A stretch of 64,000 nt of DNA from Terfezia claveryi (taxonomy: Eukaryota; Ascomycota; Pezizomycetes; Pezizales; Pezizaceae). Position 1 is the first letter of the stretch, and every line of letters begins with the position of its first letter. Shown here one piece after another: positions 11,338 through 22,536 of the stretch. The DNA is taken from NCBI GenBank assembly GCA_015179025.1, contig WHUX01000005.1, positions 372,001 through 436,000 on the forward strand. Reading direction: 5' to 3'. Made by a program: the position numbers and the translations under genes. The notes beneath the pieces are model-generated. The model was not told the DNA's origin, ran no database searches, and saw only the letters and a program-made list of their open reading frames with translations.

Positions 11338-14140
11338 GCTTTTAGTAGGAGAAGGTTTGGTTGTTTAGTTAGAGCCGTGTGGCCGTGATGGAAGCGAAAC
11401 CTGCCAGGTGGGTGGAAGGCGCGGCAGCTAGTCACCAGAAAATTCTGGTGAGGCCAAAAGGCAAAAGAGGCTTCGTCCGCTGGGTGAGCGGGATCCACAA
11501 GTATTCAAACAGGGCAACTGACCTGTTGAGTGGGTGATTTTTAAGTTACCTAGGCAAGCCTGAGCGAAAGCCAAATCACCACGGCAAAGGGCTGAGGTGA
11601 GGTGATGTGCAGGCGACGATCGAGATGCCAGGCAAGGGGATGCAACGATTAACTGAATTAGGGCCCTGGTTATGACGAATCTTCAGGAAAGCGGTGTTGA
11701 GGGCAAGTTGGTGATAGTGGGGGATAGTGCGAGTGGAGGCATGAGTATGAAAGCGAAAGTTTGGACGACGGCCAGCTGTTGGGGGCAAGTGGTTTTTTTT
11801 TTAAATTGGGGTGATAGGGGGACATGGTAGACATGGTGAATAAAATTTGGGGGTGGGCAGCGAAGCGTTAGGGGGTCAGATGCCTTCAATGAAAAATGGA
11901 TGGATAGTTGTTGCTAGCAATTGGAATATGTTCGGAGGTGAAGGTTTTCGATTTGTGCTAGGTTGGGCTCACGCTCGCCTGCGCCCCAGCCATCTCGGCG
12001 CGTGCACCAGCCACACACACCCCGAAATCGGTGCCTGGCGACGGGCGCGGGCCCCCGGCATTTGCTTGCTGATTTGCTCGCTGATTTGCATTCGGCTTGG
12101 AGTGTCCCCTCAATTGACCCGGGCCTCCCTCCATTTACTTCTACTACGAGAGACCCAATACATATGTAGGGCGTGTACTGTAGACGGGGAGAATCTGCAG
12201 CCGATCCACACAGCGGGTTGCCTGACGCTCTGGCGCGGGCACCTGGCTTCTGCGTTCGGCTCCGCGGTTGATTTCGTGATCATGACTTTCGTGCTTCGTG
12301 CAGAGCCCGGCGATCCCCCATTGCCCGTGCCCGTGAGCCTTAGTTGAAGATTGTTTACAGTTCAGTGTGGCTTCTCAATTTATTATTCTAGTCCTGCGAG
12401 GCTACCGTAGGTACGGAACCGTAGCTCTTCATCATATTTCGTAGTGTAGGAGTGTAGGTACCGCGTACCCTTAGAGTACCGGTATCCTATACAATAATAA
12501 TAATATCATGCCATGTACAGTACTGTACATACTAGGCTACATACCGCCATCACGAGCGTTCATCTTCCGGTATCCTCCTCCTCACAAGTTTAACCGATTT
12601 GCGCAGCACTATACAACTCTCAAATAATTTACCGGTAATTCGCAGAAGAGTTGTCTGCAACGCGCCCAGCCTGTTTGAGAACAACCTTGTTTTGTCGCAT
12701 TGTGCTGGGAACAATGCCGGTAATGTGATGTACATGTGGCTCTCGAATTGGGATCCATACCGCCTTGCCTAGCTGATTAACAAGAACATTTCTTGTACTT
12801 TACAGAGTTATACAGAGTACATATGAAGAAAAAGAAACAAAAGATCATTGTATAAAAAGCCAAGGGGCCCGTTTCAGGGTGGGCCCCCATATGTGGCCCG
12901 TAGCTTGTAAGGTACCTACAGGAGATGAACTTCAGCTCCTCATATTCACCACATCCCTTCCTAGAAGGAGGGGGGGGGGGGGGATTTTATGTCTGGTTCT
13001 GACGACGTAGCTGTGCAAACGCTTGGAGAGCTTCACTGGTTACTATATAGGTAGTTACTACACTACTATGTAAGACATGGATGTTGTACGCTGTACGCTG
13101 TACGCTGTACGTACAGTAGGTAGGTAGGTAGGTAGGTATGTAGGTAGGCTAAGAGTAGGTACCTGGCAGGTGTTATGCCTGCAAAGTGCCTGGCGGACAT
13201 CGATCCCAGGAACTATACAGAAGTAACTTGTACTTTGCATACTTGTAACTTTGTAATACATACGCAATAAAGCTAATAAAGCCTTGGAGATAGATAGGTA
13301 CAAGTACATGGAGGAGGAGCAAATTAGAGCATATCACTGCCGTGGTGCCCCCCCCCCCCCCCTCCCCCCGTGCCAGTGTCAGTGCCAACCGCGTTCGCAG
13401 ACGGTGGGGTTTTCTGTCAAACTGTATGAAAGGCTAAGTCATGAGGGCGGGAGAAACAAGTGCAACCCCCACAGCGGTTGGTGGTGTCGGACTATTCAAT
13501 CTTTCGGCTCGCAGTTCCTGTGGGCGTGTCTGGTGTATGGCCGGCCAATCTGCTCTCGCCCATCGGCTTCGTTCATTCACTCTCAACTTCGCCGTGATGT
13601 GCTAGGTCAAGAACACACCAGCTTCAAATCGGTGTACGCATGTGCCCATCCATTACAAGGGGGCTGTTAATGTCTCACGAGGACTCGACTACCTATACGC
13701 AGCTTCTCCATTTCCCCCTCACCACAACAGTAATCAACCCCACAACAATACAAAATTCCGATGCTGCAGCATCTTTAATATCACCACTCCCGCAGACATC
13801 AGGTGTTTTGGCTAAGGCTCGGCAGTGTTTTGGGTCGGTTCAAGGATACTGTACAAAAAAGAAATCTCGGCCGAATAATGGACTGTTGAACAAGCTAAGC
13901 TCATCACCTCTGGCCATCCATTGCCGCAGCTATTCTGCAGACCCCGTACCCTGCCTTTAGGGAAGCAACTAGAGCATACTTAATATACTTAATATACTTA
14001 CAACGTCACTCGTCACCCGCCAGCAGCCGTCTACCCAACTCTCTTGGACTAGTTTGTGGATTGTTGACGAACGATCGAAGGTTCCGTTAGGTTAAAGACT
14101 ATTGGGCCGAGTCTATTCTACGACAGTGCTTCCAGAAACC
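11338..14140. other. Long divergent intergenic region IES4/VID30 with microsatellites
   Basis: This 2.8-kb stretch separates two divergent genes and must contain both promoters. I recognise no gene. It contains a G run at about 12971-12984, three head-to-tail GTACGCT units near 13086-13110, a GTAG tetranucleotide array near 13115-13149, a C run near 13349-13362, and a short ATATACTTA repeat near 13978-14000. The 166-codon ORF at 11847-12347 shows no family features. Confidence 0.5.
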
Positions 14141-16381
14141 ATGTCGGGGCCGTCTTCTCTGCGCAGGGCTGCTATGGTAGCTCCGGCCAGCTCCTACGCC
14201 TCAGTAGCGTCAGGACAATCTCGGCTCCCAGCAACCTCGAGTCCGGATCTACACAATAATGCTCCAGCCTCTAACCGCACATCAAATAGCTTTGCTCCGA
14301 AACAACCCCAATCGATGCCCACGTCACAACCCTTACCAGAGTATCTCAAGCAGACAGCCTATGCGGAACGCCTGTTACAACATGCCAAAGCCCAACAAGC
14401 TAAATCGCCATCCTACAACTCTCTATCAGCCCCCATATCATCATTAACATTGCCGGGGCGGCTTCCCCCAGTTCATCGGGGGGTAGCTTTTGATGTCGTG
14501 GAATCTGCGCCAGTGGAAGACGATCCAATAATGCCTTTACCGTCGCGTTGGGACGAACACGACAAATGGACAGGAATTGAGGTTCTTAATGATGGGTCAG
14601 AGGTGAAGTTTATTGGTATGGTCGGTTTCTTTACTGTCTAGAGCATGTACTGATGACAAGATAGGTCCACAGAAAGTGAACGACAACGAGGCAGTGGCCG
14701 TGCGGGCAGATCATCCCATGTCACCGCAGTGTGGGATATACTACTTTGAATGCAAAATATTATCAAAGGGCAAGGATAGGTGGGGCTACAAATCCCTTGT
14801 TAGGGAAGTGGAGCCGTAGCTGATGTATAATGTGTGCAGTTTGATTGGGATTGGATTTTGTGGTGGGAAGGTTGCAATGAATCGCCTTCCCGGATGGGAG
14901 CAAGAGTCTTGGGGGTACCACGGTGACGATGGAAACGCATTTTCTTCCCATGGCCCTGGTAAAAGTTATGGCCCTCAATTTGCCGCAAATGACGTTATAG
15001 GATGTGGGGTGAATTTCAATAATAGGTCCGCCTTCTTCACAAAAAATGGAGTACACTTAGGTAATGCCAACCATTCGAGAAGGGCCGTAAGGTTCATACT
15101 GATAGTTCCATATTTTAGGTACTGCCTTCCGGGAAGTAAAAGGAGGGAAACTCTATCCTGCGGTAGGGATGAAAAGGCTAGGAGAGCATGTTCGAGTGAA
15201 TTTCGGACAGGAAGAATTTGTCTATGATATTGTGAGCCACATGAAGGTATGTTACGAGTGTGGATCCTGAGTTCGGTGAATCTAAGACTCTTACGTCTTC
15301 TACAGGAGGCGAAAGCTACTATATACACCGAAATAAATCAACGCCCAAACCCATCCTCATCATTGGACGAGTCTACATTAATACAGGCTTTTGTAGCCTC
15401 ATATTTGGCACACGATGGATATGTCGATACCGCCAAAGTATTTGCTGAAGATGTGCAAAAAGAGGCACGGGCTTTGGCGAGTAGTGGGAGGCGAGGAAGC
15501 GTGCGCCCTCTCGGCATTAAGGAAGATCAACATGCTATAAATCGTCAAAGTATGTTGCAGTTTCTTCTTTTCTTACTAAGGTAAAAATCATACTGACTCA
15601 TGATCAGAGATTCGAACTGCAATTTTGCAAGGCAAGATCGACAATGCATTGGAACTCACGCAGGATCTCTATCCAAATGTGTTCAAAGAAAATGAGATGA
15701 TCCACTTCCGATTGAAATGCCGGAAGCTAGTGGAAATGATTCGTCTTGTATCTGAGGCATCCTCGCACTCGAGTAGTTACAACCACTCACACTCACACTC
15801 ACACTTAAAGTTACAACAGTACAAACACCACTCACATCATGATGACCCCATGGAAGATGTTTTTGGCCGAGGTATAGAAATTGACGACCATTCATCCGGA
15901 GCCGGGGAATGGGAGAAGCTAGAAGGGATGGATAAAATGGATGTGGATGAGGAAGAGGACAATTCCCGGCTCAAAGGACCATTAGATGATGCAGTAAAGT
16001 ACGCTCAGCAACTTCGTGTCGATTTCAAGGCAGACACAAGACCTGAGATACAGAAGGCGCTGGAAGAGTCCTTCAGTTTGGTTGCCTATCAGGATCCCAA
16101 AAACTCGGTGCTTTCGCACATTTTTGATGAAGATGGGCGGGTTGCAGTTGCAGAGGAGCTTAATTCCGCCATTCTTGGTAAGCCGCTCTTATATTTGCTC
16201 TATTGGCGACAGGCTTGGTCTGACATCCTTGGAACTAGTCTCCTTAGGCAAATCCTCTATCGCCCCCCTAGAACGGCTAGTACAACAAGTGACCGCCCTA
16301 GCACAGGAACTCAGCGAAGATGGAGGTCCAGCAGCATTTGTCAATATACACAGCGACGTTTTGAGGACTTGTACCTTCTGA
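14141..16381 (+). CDS. VID30: SPRY-LisH-CTLH protein, Vid30/Gid1 (RanBPM) homologue
   Basis: Seven exons: 14141-14615, 14665-14779, 14840-15060, 15119-15246, 15306-15549, 15608-16177 and 16239-16381, for 631 residues. The family member Vid30/Gid1 is the scaffold of the GID/CTLH ubiquitin ligase that degrades gluconeogenic enzymes in yeast; RanBPM is the animal homologue. After a low-complexity N-terminus comes a SPRY domain ([52 protein letters not shown]). A LisH motif ([20 protein letters not shown]), a CTLH segment ([20 protein letters not shown]) and a C-terminal CRA segment ([15 protein letters not shown]) follow. An odd His/Ser-rich insert ([20 protein letters not shown]) splits the CTLH and CRA parts. 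The start is the first ATG in the open frame; a TTG just upstream is ignored. Confidence 0.92.
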
Positions 16382-17035
16382 TTACTTAATGCATTTTTAG
16401 GGCTCTTATTTTCTCTGGGTGGTTTGTCGATTGTCATTCTGGACTCCTCTTCGCCTTTAAGTCATGATACTCCCCCCCTTCATTGTATGGTGTATGGTTT
16501 CTGGTTTTTTTACTCCATATCTAAGTATTTATATGGAGGTGTGAAGTTCAAACTCCTAATTTTAGTTTATTGAAACTGGGTTTGGGGGGGGAGGGGGGTT
16601 GGATCACAATGTGACCCTGTATATAATATAGTAGAGACTGTTTTCTTTGTGAAAGAATTTCGAGAGGGCTATTGTATGTATCGACCAACATCCCATTATT
16701 CGCCAGGACAGATTTGGCCTCAGATAGTTACCCTGAACTCTAGTTTTTCTCCGCTTAGTACATCAGGGTAACGCAACGGAGTTAGAACTGTTCACCGAAA
16801 ATAATTTTTAGCTTAAGTTTCAGAAATGACTAAAGTCACGGGTCTATACTTAGAAGCATCCAGTCTTGGCACATTTGTTACATGGTTAGGGTAGCTTTGG
16901 TACAGTATCATTCGTATGTTCGTATCCAACAGCTTCTCTCGCTTTTTCAAATTCCGAATCTGCGATATACACTCCCCGGTAACCACCACGCTTTAATTGT
17001 TTGTTTTTTTATTGTTGCCGATTTTTTTTGTCACG
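16382..17035. other. Intergenic region VID30 to VMA10
   Basis: This should hold the VID30 3' UTR and the VMA10 promoter. It includes a G-rich tract near 16583-16601 and a T-rich stretch near 17003-17030, just before the proposed VMA10 start. No other gene is seen. Confidence 0.45.
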
Positions 17036-17901
17036 ATGGTAGGGAGTTGATGATTCCCAATTTTTTCTTTCTTTTTATATTTGGAGGAGGGGAGGAGGGG
17101 AGGAGGGCGACAGATGGCTAACTGGGTAATGAGGGGGATATATAGTCTGCGCAGAACTCGGCTGGTATACAGACGTTGCTTGATGTACGGTTCCACCTCC
17201 CCCCCCTTCCCCCCCTAGGCGGCTTCTTCGGGAGGGGCTGGGCATATCTGGGGGTGCTTGTCTGGAGGAGGAGGAGGAGGAGAGGGCGGCGGCGGTGGTA
17301 GTGGTGATGGACGAGGGATGGGGATGAGAAATGACTGAATGACAATCCCCAATCCACAGCTAACAGGCTATCTCGTCATACCATAGGCAGAGCGAGAAGC
17401 CCAGAAGATCGTAGCGAAGGGTAACCCCCTTCCCTTCCCTTCCCTTCCCCGAATCCAATCCAAATCACCTCTAATCAAGTAATAACTAACCCCCCCCATC
17501 CCAATTATAGCCCGTACGTACCGCACTCAACGCGTCAAAGACGCCCGCACCGAAGCCCAAAAGGAAATCGAAAAGTACAAGTCCCAAAAGGAATCCGAGT
17601 TCCAAAAGTTCCAAACCGAACACTCTGGCTCAGTGCAGAAACTGGAAGACCAGGCGGTGAAGGATGCGGAGGGCGCGCTGCAGAGGATTACGCACGCGGG
17701 GTTGAAAAAGGGCGCGGAAGTCGTGCAGATCTTGATTACTGGCGTTACGGAGGTGAGTTGAATTATTTTGATACTAAAGAGGGGATTGGGAAGTGGGGTA
17801 CTGGAGACTAATATATATATGTGTGTGTGTGTATCTGTGTTTGCATGGTATAGGTTAAGCCGGAACCACACAGGAATCTGATAGCGGCGAAGACGGCGTG
17901 A
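17036..17901 (+). CDS. VMA10: V-type proton ATPase subunit G
   Basis: Exons are 17036-17038, 17146-17184, 17387-17420, 17511-17752 and 17854-17901, for 121 residues. Subunit G is a peripheral-stalk component of the V-ATPase V1 sector that acidifies the vacuole. The second exon encodes SAQNSAGIQTLLD and splices to AEREAQKIVAK, then ARTYRTQRVKDARTEAQKEI. This is the typical N-terminal subunit G pattern, followed by a Glu/Lys/Gln-rich helix. The last exon encodes VKPEPHRNLIAAKTA. The proposed first exon is only the ATG, spliced by GTAGGG..ATATAG; it is the weakest part of the model. The second exon has no ATG of its own and is preceded directly by an acceptor, so a tiny first exon is needed. Confidence 0.88.
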
Positions 17902-18197
17902 TTTAGGATTGAGTTGCTATGCGGAGAGGAGGACATGTGATCATTCGTTGAAGTGGGGTTTATAGAGTATGAGGCGGAAGTTCGAATTGTGGATGTTGAA
18001 GTTGGATTTCCTCGCTGCAGTGGGTCTTTGTTCTGCCATCAATCATTGTCATTGTCTTACTTCCTTACCATTGATTCCCAATCGCGAATTCTCAGATTCT
18101 TAACCAGACTACTCAAAGTTCAATACAACCCCTTATAGTAAATTCTGATATACAAACCCCCAAACGCCCAAATACAATCCTATAACCTAACCCAATT

Positions 18198-20300
18198 CTA
18201 GTGCTCCCCATACCTCACCTTCAACCCTCTCAATGCAGACCCCTTTGGTGCCAAATAGGTAACCACAACGCCCATCTTCCTCGCCAACTCAATAGCATCC
18301 AACCCCACCCCATCACACATTACAATCTTCACCCACTCCACCCCCTTCTCTCTCCCCATCTTCTCCGCCCGCTTCCTACCAACCCCATTAACAATATTCA
18401 TCAATCCCGCTCCCGTGACCCCGTTTGGCTGATATCAATTCCTTTCAACCACCCCAAACACCCCATCTCCCTAGTAACTTGATCCCCAAAACTAGTTACT
18501 CCCACAAGATATAATTCCTCCAAATAATCACAATGGCCCTCCGCCAGCAGCCACGAGAGCTCCGTTGCGTCAATACCGGCGCATTGTGAAAGATTGAGTA
18601 TTCGGAGTGGAGAAGGTGAGGAAAGGTGTGAGAGAAAGGTAGAGATACAGCAGTTGCTCACATACTTGTTCTCGTAGAGACTGAGTGTGTGAAGATTTGG
18701 TAAAGGAAATGCGTCAATTATGCCCCGGCTGACAAGTTGGTTCCCCCGTAGGGAGAGAATGGTAATTGATGGTGGCAGGTGAGGGAAGTGCACGTCAAAA
18801 CCGCTCTGATTCCGGAATTGCTCTAGATGCTGGAAGCCAGTAAAATTCCAATGATAGAAGAACCTCGTTGGACCCCAATCTAGGGTAGCAATAGAGCGGA
18901 GATTCGGCATAGCTCGGGGCACGTCCGATGGCACGACCGATGTAGTCTATATTGCTATTAATCCCAACTTCCCATAAAAATGTTTGCTTGGGAAGGAGCA
19001 GTGTGTCCACGTACATATATATGTTCCATTCGAGCCATATCCTCCCCTTCGCCCCATCTGAGATCGATAGCTTCTAGATTAGGACACTCAATTTCATGCC
19101 ACCAGGGCGTACTACTGCTCGGGCCGCCAGCGGCAACCTTATGACACTCCAGCCTCTGGAGGTGTTTACATGTCTGCAAAATTTTCACCATGTCTTCAAA
19201 CCTAACTTTGCATTCAAGAATTATTGTTTGCAGTGACTCCGCACCACTAAAACAGCTTGCACCCACGGATGCATCAGGCACTCCTCGGGGTATACGTAGA
19301 GTATGAAGTGAGGTGCATTCAGAAATGCATTTCTTCACCAATGCATCGCTGCTCTTAGTGAAGAAACGGGAGAAAGTAATTTCTTCAATGGGAGCTCGTC
19401 CAGAGAGACGTGAGAGGTTTATATATTTGTCGAAGGTTTTTTCTTTTGGCGCGGTGACCGCGTGGGAGAAGTCGAGTTTGCGGTAGGTGTGATAGTAGTA
19501 TTTGCGGAAGAAGTCTCTCCAGGTCTTGCAAACCCTCTGGCAGCGACTGTATGATATGATATTGTTAGGTGGAGTCATAGCATACGGAAATTTGTTGCGG
19601 ATTCTTACACCATACTCCGAAAATCCATCTTCAGCATGACAAGATCAATCAACTCCAACGGTAAAATAATTAATGGATCCGTCCTCTTAGCATCACTCTT
19701 CATCTTCTCCACCTTTCCCTCTACCTTCTCATACATCTTCACTAAAATCTACGCCCCCAAATCCTCATTAGCTCTCGGCCTGACAGCAAAACCAATATCA
19801 ACAACCCCAAACACAAAGCCAACTACCAACCGCAGCGACATAGGCATACCTTCCTCTCCTTATCTTCCGCAGGAACCCTCCCAGCCCATACCTATACATC
19901 CCCAACGCTGATTCCCACTTCCCCATCAACCCTAGAACCTTCCCCGCACGTAGGTAACCCGATACGCTTTTCTCATCCAACCGAATCATTTTTCTCGCGT
20001 CTTTTGCCGCCTCCTCCAGCTTCCCGTCCATCTTCTCATACACCGCTGCCCGAAGATTAAGTAACTCATATCTCTTCGGACTCGATAGTCCCCGGATTGC
20101 CCATGATCCAGGCCTTGAAAGTGCCTAGTATTTTTGACTATAGAGTTAGCTTAATTCATAATGCACGAAGGGAGTATACACACGGCTGTGAAGTGCTCAA
20201 GGGCAGCTTTGTAGTCCTTGTTACGGTATGCCTCGACACCTGCCTTCTGGAGGTCTTCGAGCTCGTTTTCTTGCACTTGTTTTGTCTTTGACCTCTCCAT
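18198..20300 (-). CDS. pof3: TPR/F-box/LRR protein, Pof3-like, with apparent 1-base gap
   Basis: Exons are 20300-20184, 20124-19827, 19741-19609, 19546-19015 and 18946-18198. Pof3-type proteins are SCF ubiquitin-ligase receptors acting in genome stability and telomere maintenance. N-terminal TPR-like helices (GVEAYRNKDYKAALEHFT, LLNLRAAVYEKM, GYLRAGKVLGLMGKWESAL) precede an F-box (PLIILPLELIDLVMLKMDF, spliced to CQRVCKTWRDFF) and leucine-rich repeats up to ITILSLRGNQLV and LRILNLSQCAGI. The frame breaks at the four-base run 18419-18422. Upstream the frame would stop at about 18401, whereas the conserved C-terminus (GVEWVKIVMCDGVGLDAIEL to the stop at 18198) continues one base out of register. 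A 44-bp GTCACG..GGTAG intron would also rejoin the frames but would remove part of a repeat. The second intron is also uncertain. Confidence 0.82.
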
Positions 20301-21266
20301 TGTTGTCGATGAAATTTACAGACTCCAGTTTTGACAACCCAAGGCCATTCCGTCTCGGCACGTGAGACGCGTAAAGTGCTGTGCCAAAGAAGGCTATACA
20401 AATATTTAGCCACAATTAAAATAGGATTAGGCAGAGAAGTAGTCTGGGCAGAGAACCTATTTAGTTATTTAGACCTGTCATCAACCGCGACACAACCTAA
20501 GTAACGTAACTTATCTCACACTTTCTGGACGTCACGTGTCACAGTTTTATTCCAATGGCACAGTGCTTTCATTTCAGGTGTTGGTCAAAAGCTCATGCCT
20601 CCCAGCACGGCTATGCGCCTCCCTCTTGGATAAGATACCTGTGCCCAACCGTCACTGACGTCGATGTGGGTATGATATAAACTAAAAAAGATAACAACTC
20701 CGCAAATCCAGGGCGTAAACCCGAGAGGTCAAAAGGGGCAAGCAAAAAAGACCGGCTCCTAGCTTCGCAACTACTTTCATATATATTTTTATATCTTTAT
20801 TCATAGTAAATTCTTTATAATTTACTAAATGAACTGTATATATGGTAAGAAAGAGGGAGCTACTCCTACTCCGATCCGGAGCCCTCGCCTCCCTCTCATC
20901 TCGTTACGGCAAGGACACAAAATCCTCCTTAGAATTTCCCATTCGAATCGGAAGGTAGTCCCCCCTACCATAGCTTCAGCAGACCAGTGTTGGTTAGCTC
21001 GCCTAACTCCTTCAATGATTTCTTACTGAAAGGGCTTAATAGAAGTCTATCATATACCTTAACATTAAAAGAAGATGGAGTGAAAGAAAGGGAGGTATAA
21101 ACGGTTGAGAGGAAAGGAGAAGAAAGAATAAAGGAGAAGAAAGAAGAAAGTTATAGAAAAAGTAGCAGTGTGTGAAAACAATGAATTCCCTCTTCTTGCT
21201 AAACTCGAATATATATACAAGAATATCCATAGCTGGGATGGTGTATAGCACCCCAAAAAGCTAGAT
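20301..21266. other. Intergenic region
   Basis: No gene is recognised. The Pof3-like promoter should lie near 20301-20600. The part at 21050-21170 is purine-rich (GAAAGAAGGAG-like) on the plus strand, which produces leucine/serine-rich shadow ORFs on the minus strand. Confidence 0.4.
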
Positions 21267-22536
21267 CTAGAAAACAATCACAAAAGATATACTCAATATT
21301 AGCACCGCCCATGATACTCCACCGTGCCACACCCAGCTTTGTAAATGTACTGCACTACTAGTAGTATTTTTGGAGCTGTCTTTCTCCACCACACATATAG
21401 TATTGGTGTCCCCATACCCTCCCGCCTTCTCGCACGCTGTATTGAAGTTAGTGTCGCCACCACTATAGCTTAGAGAAGTGTTGAAAAAAAGCTCAATGGT
21501 TTGGATCTCCATGATTACGTCTTTGTCGGCTGGGCGACTACATATATACTCAGAATCAGCAAGAATATAAATCTCTGTTGGGAAATCTTACCCGCTCCAA
21601 TTTCCGCCATCAGCCCAAATGTTAATCATTATTCTGCCTTTCTGCAACCGCAACCTGAGGTAAGAATCAATCCAGCGTCCAATTAAGTTGACAGGGAACT
21701 GACTTGCTGAGGAATATTGACTGTCAGCTGGGCAGCCTCCTGCCCATCCCGATAGAATCTCGTAATATCAGGATGCCAATCCCATCGATGTTCTTGCAAT
21801 TCTGTCCATGGGACTCTCAGGCTGTCTGTGAGTGAAGCATCTGCATAAGATGTATCGGTAACGTAATTATAAGCTGTCACGTCCCAATTATCAGAAAATT
21901 TTGGCTCCCACATTTCAAGGACATGCCTTACTGGGCTGCTGCGAGTAATGAATTGTTGTATCGTCTTCCCGCGTCAAAATCTCAATATCTGTTTCCGATG
22001 CGTCGCCCTGTAGGTCCCATCGTTAGCCCTTGATGGTAAGACAAGTACAATCATACCGCCCCACATACGTGGTAGAAAAAAAAACCAGACACTGCGCCTC
22101 CATTCGTATGCTCCTGGACAACGATTTTATACCTCGCCCTAAAGCTTCCATATAATATATCGTCTCTTCGAGTGACTATCTCTGCTATAGAAACCGGCTT
22201 TCTATTGGTTTTATCCTGGTCACTGTATGCTTTTTGCCTCATTTGTAGCAGCCCACCCTGAATCCAGACATTTGAAGGGTCGTTCTGTTTGACCAGGATT
22301 GTCTCAGTCCCTCTTGTTGTGGCATTCGTACCCCACTCCTGTACTTCCCAATCATCGAGCTCGTCCCCAGATCCATCACTAATGTCGCCGACGTCCAGGA
22401 AATGAGAGAAGTCGGTTTGGATGGCGTTGGTATAGCGTTCGCTCCCAACCTGGTAACCGCATTCACAATCCGCTTTGGTGGTCAAGATAAAACTCGATAC
22501 CCAAACAAGATTTATAATGCATAGCCTCAGCGACAT
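21267..22536 (-). CDS. GH16 family glucan hydrolase/transglycosylase, secreted, probably GPI-anchored
   Basis: Exons are 22536-22069, 22007-21932, 21873-21704, 21641-21592 and 21537-21267, for 344 residues. A signal peptide (LCIINLVWVSSFILTTKA) leads to a GH16 concanavalin-like fold. The first splice rebuilds HGDASETDIEILTRED, which holds the family's two catalytic glutamates in the E-T-D-I-E motif. Later landmarks are IHYSQQP, LQEHRWDWHPDITRFYRDGQ, INIWADGGNWSG and IQTIELFFNTS. A Thr/Ser-rich linker (SSKNTTSSAV) and a terminal hydrophobic helix (WAVLILSISFVIVF) indicate a GPI-anchor signal, so the enzyme probably acts at the plasma membrane or cell wall. The substrate cannot be fixed from sequence; fungal relatives act on beta-1,3 or mixed-linkage glucans. 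All introns are 53-65 bp. Confidence 0.9.

Noticed and set aside
11847..12347. 166-codon plus-strand ORF in the IES4/VID30 intergenic region
   Set aside because: The composition looks like GC-rich intergenic DNA and no domain or splice context is recognisable.
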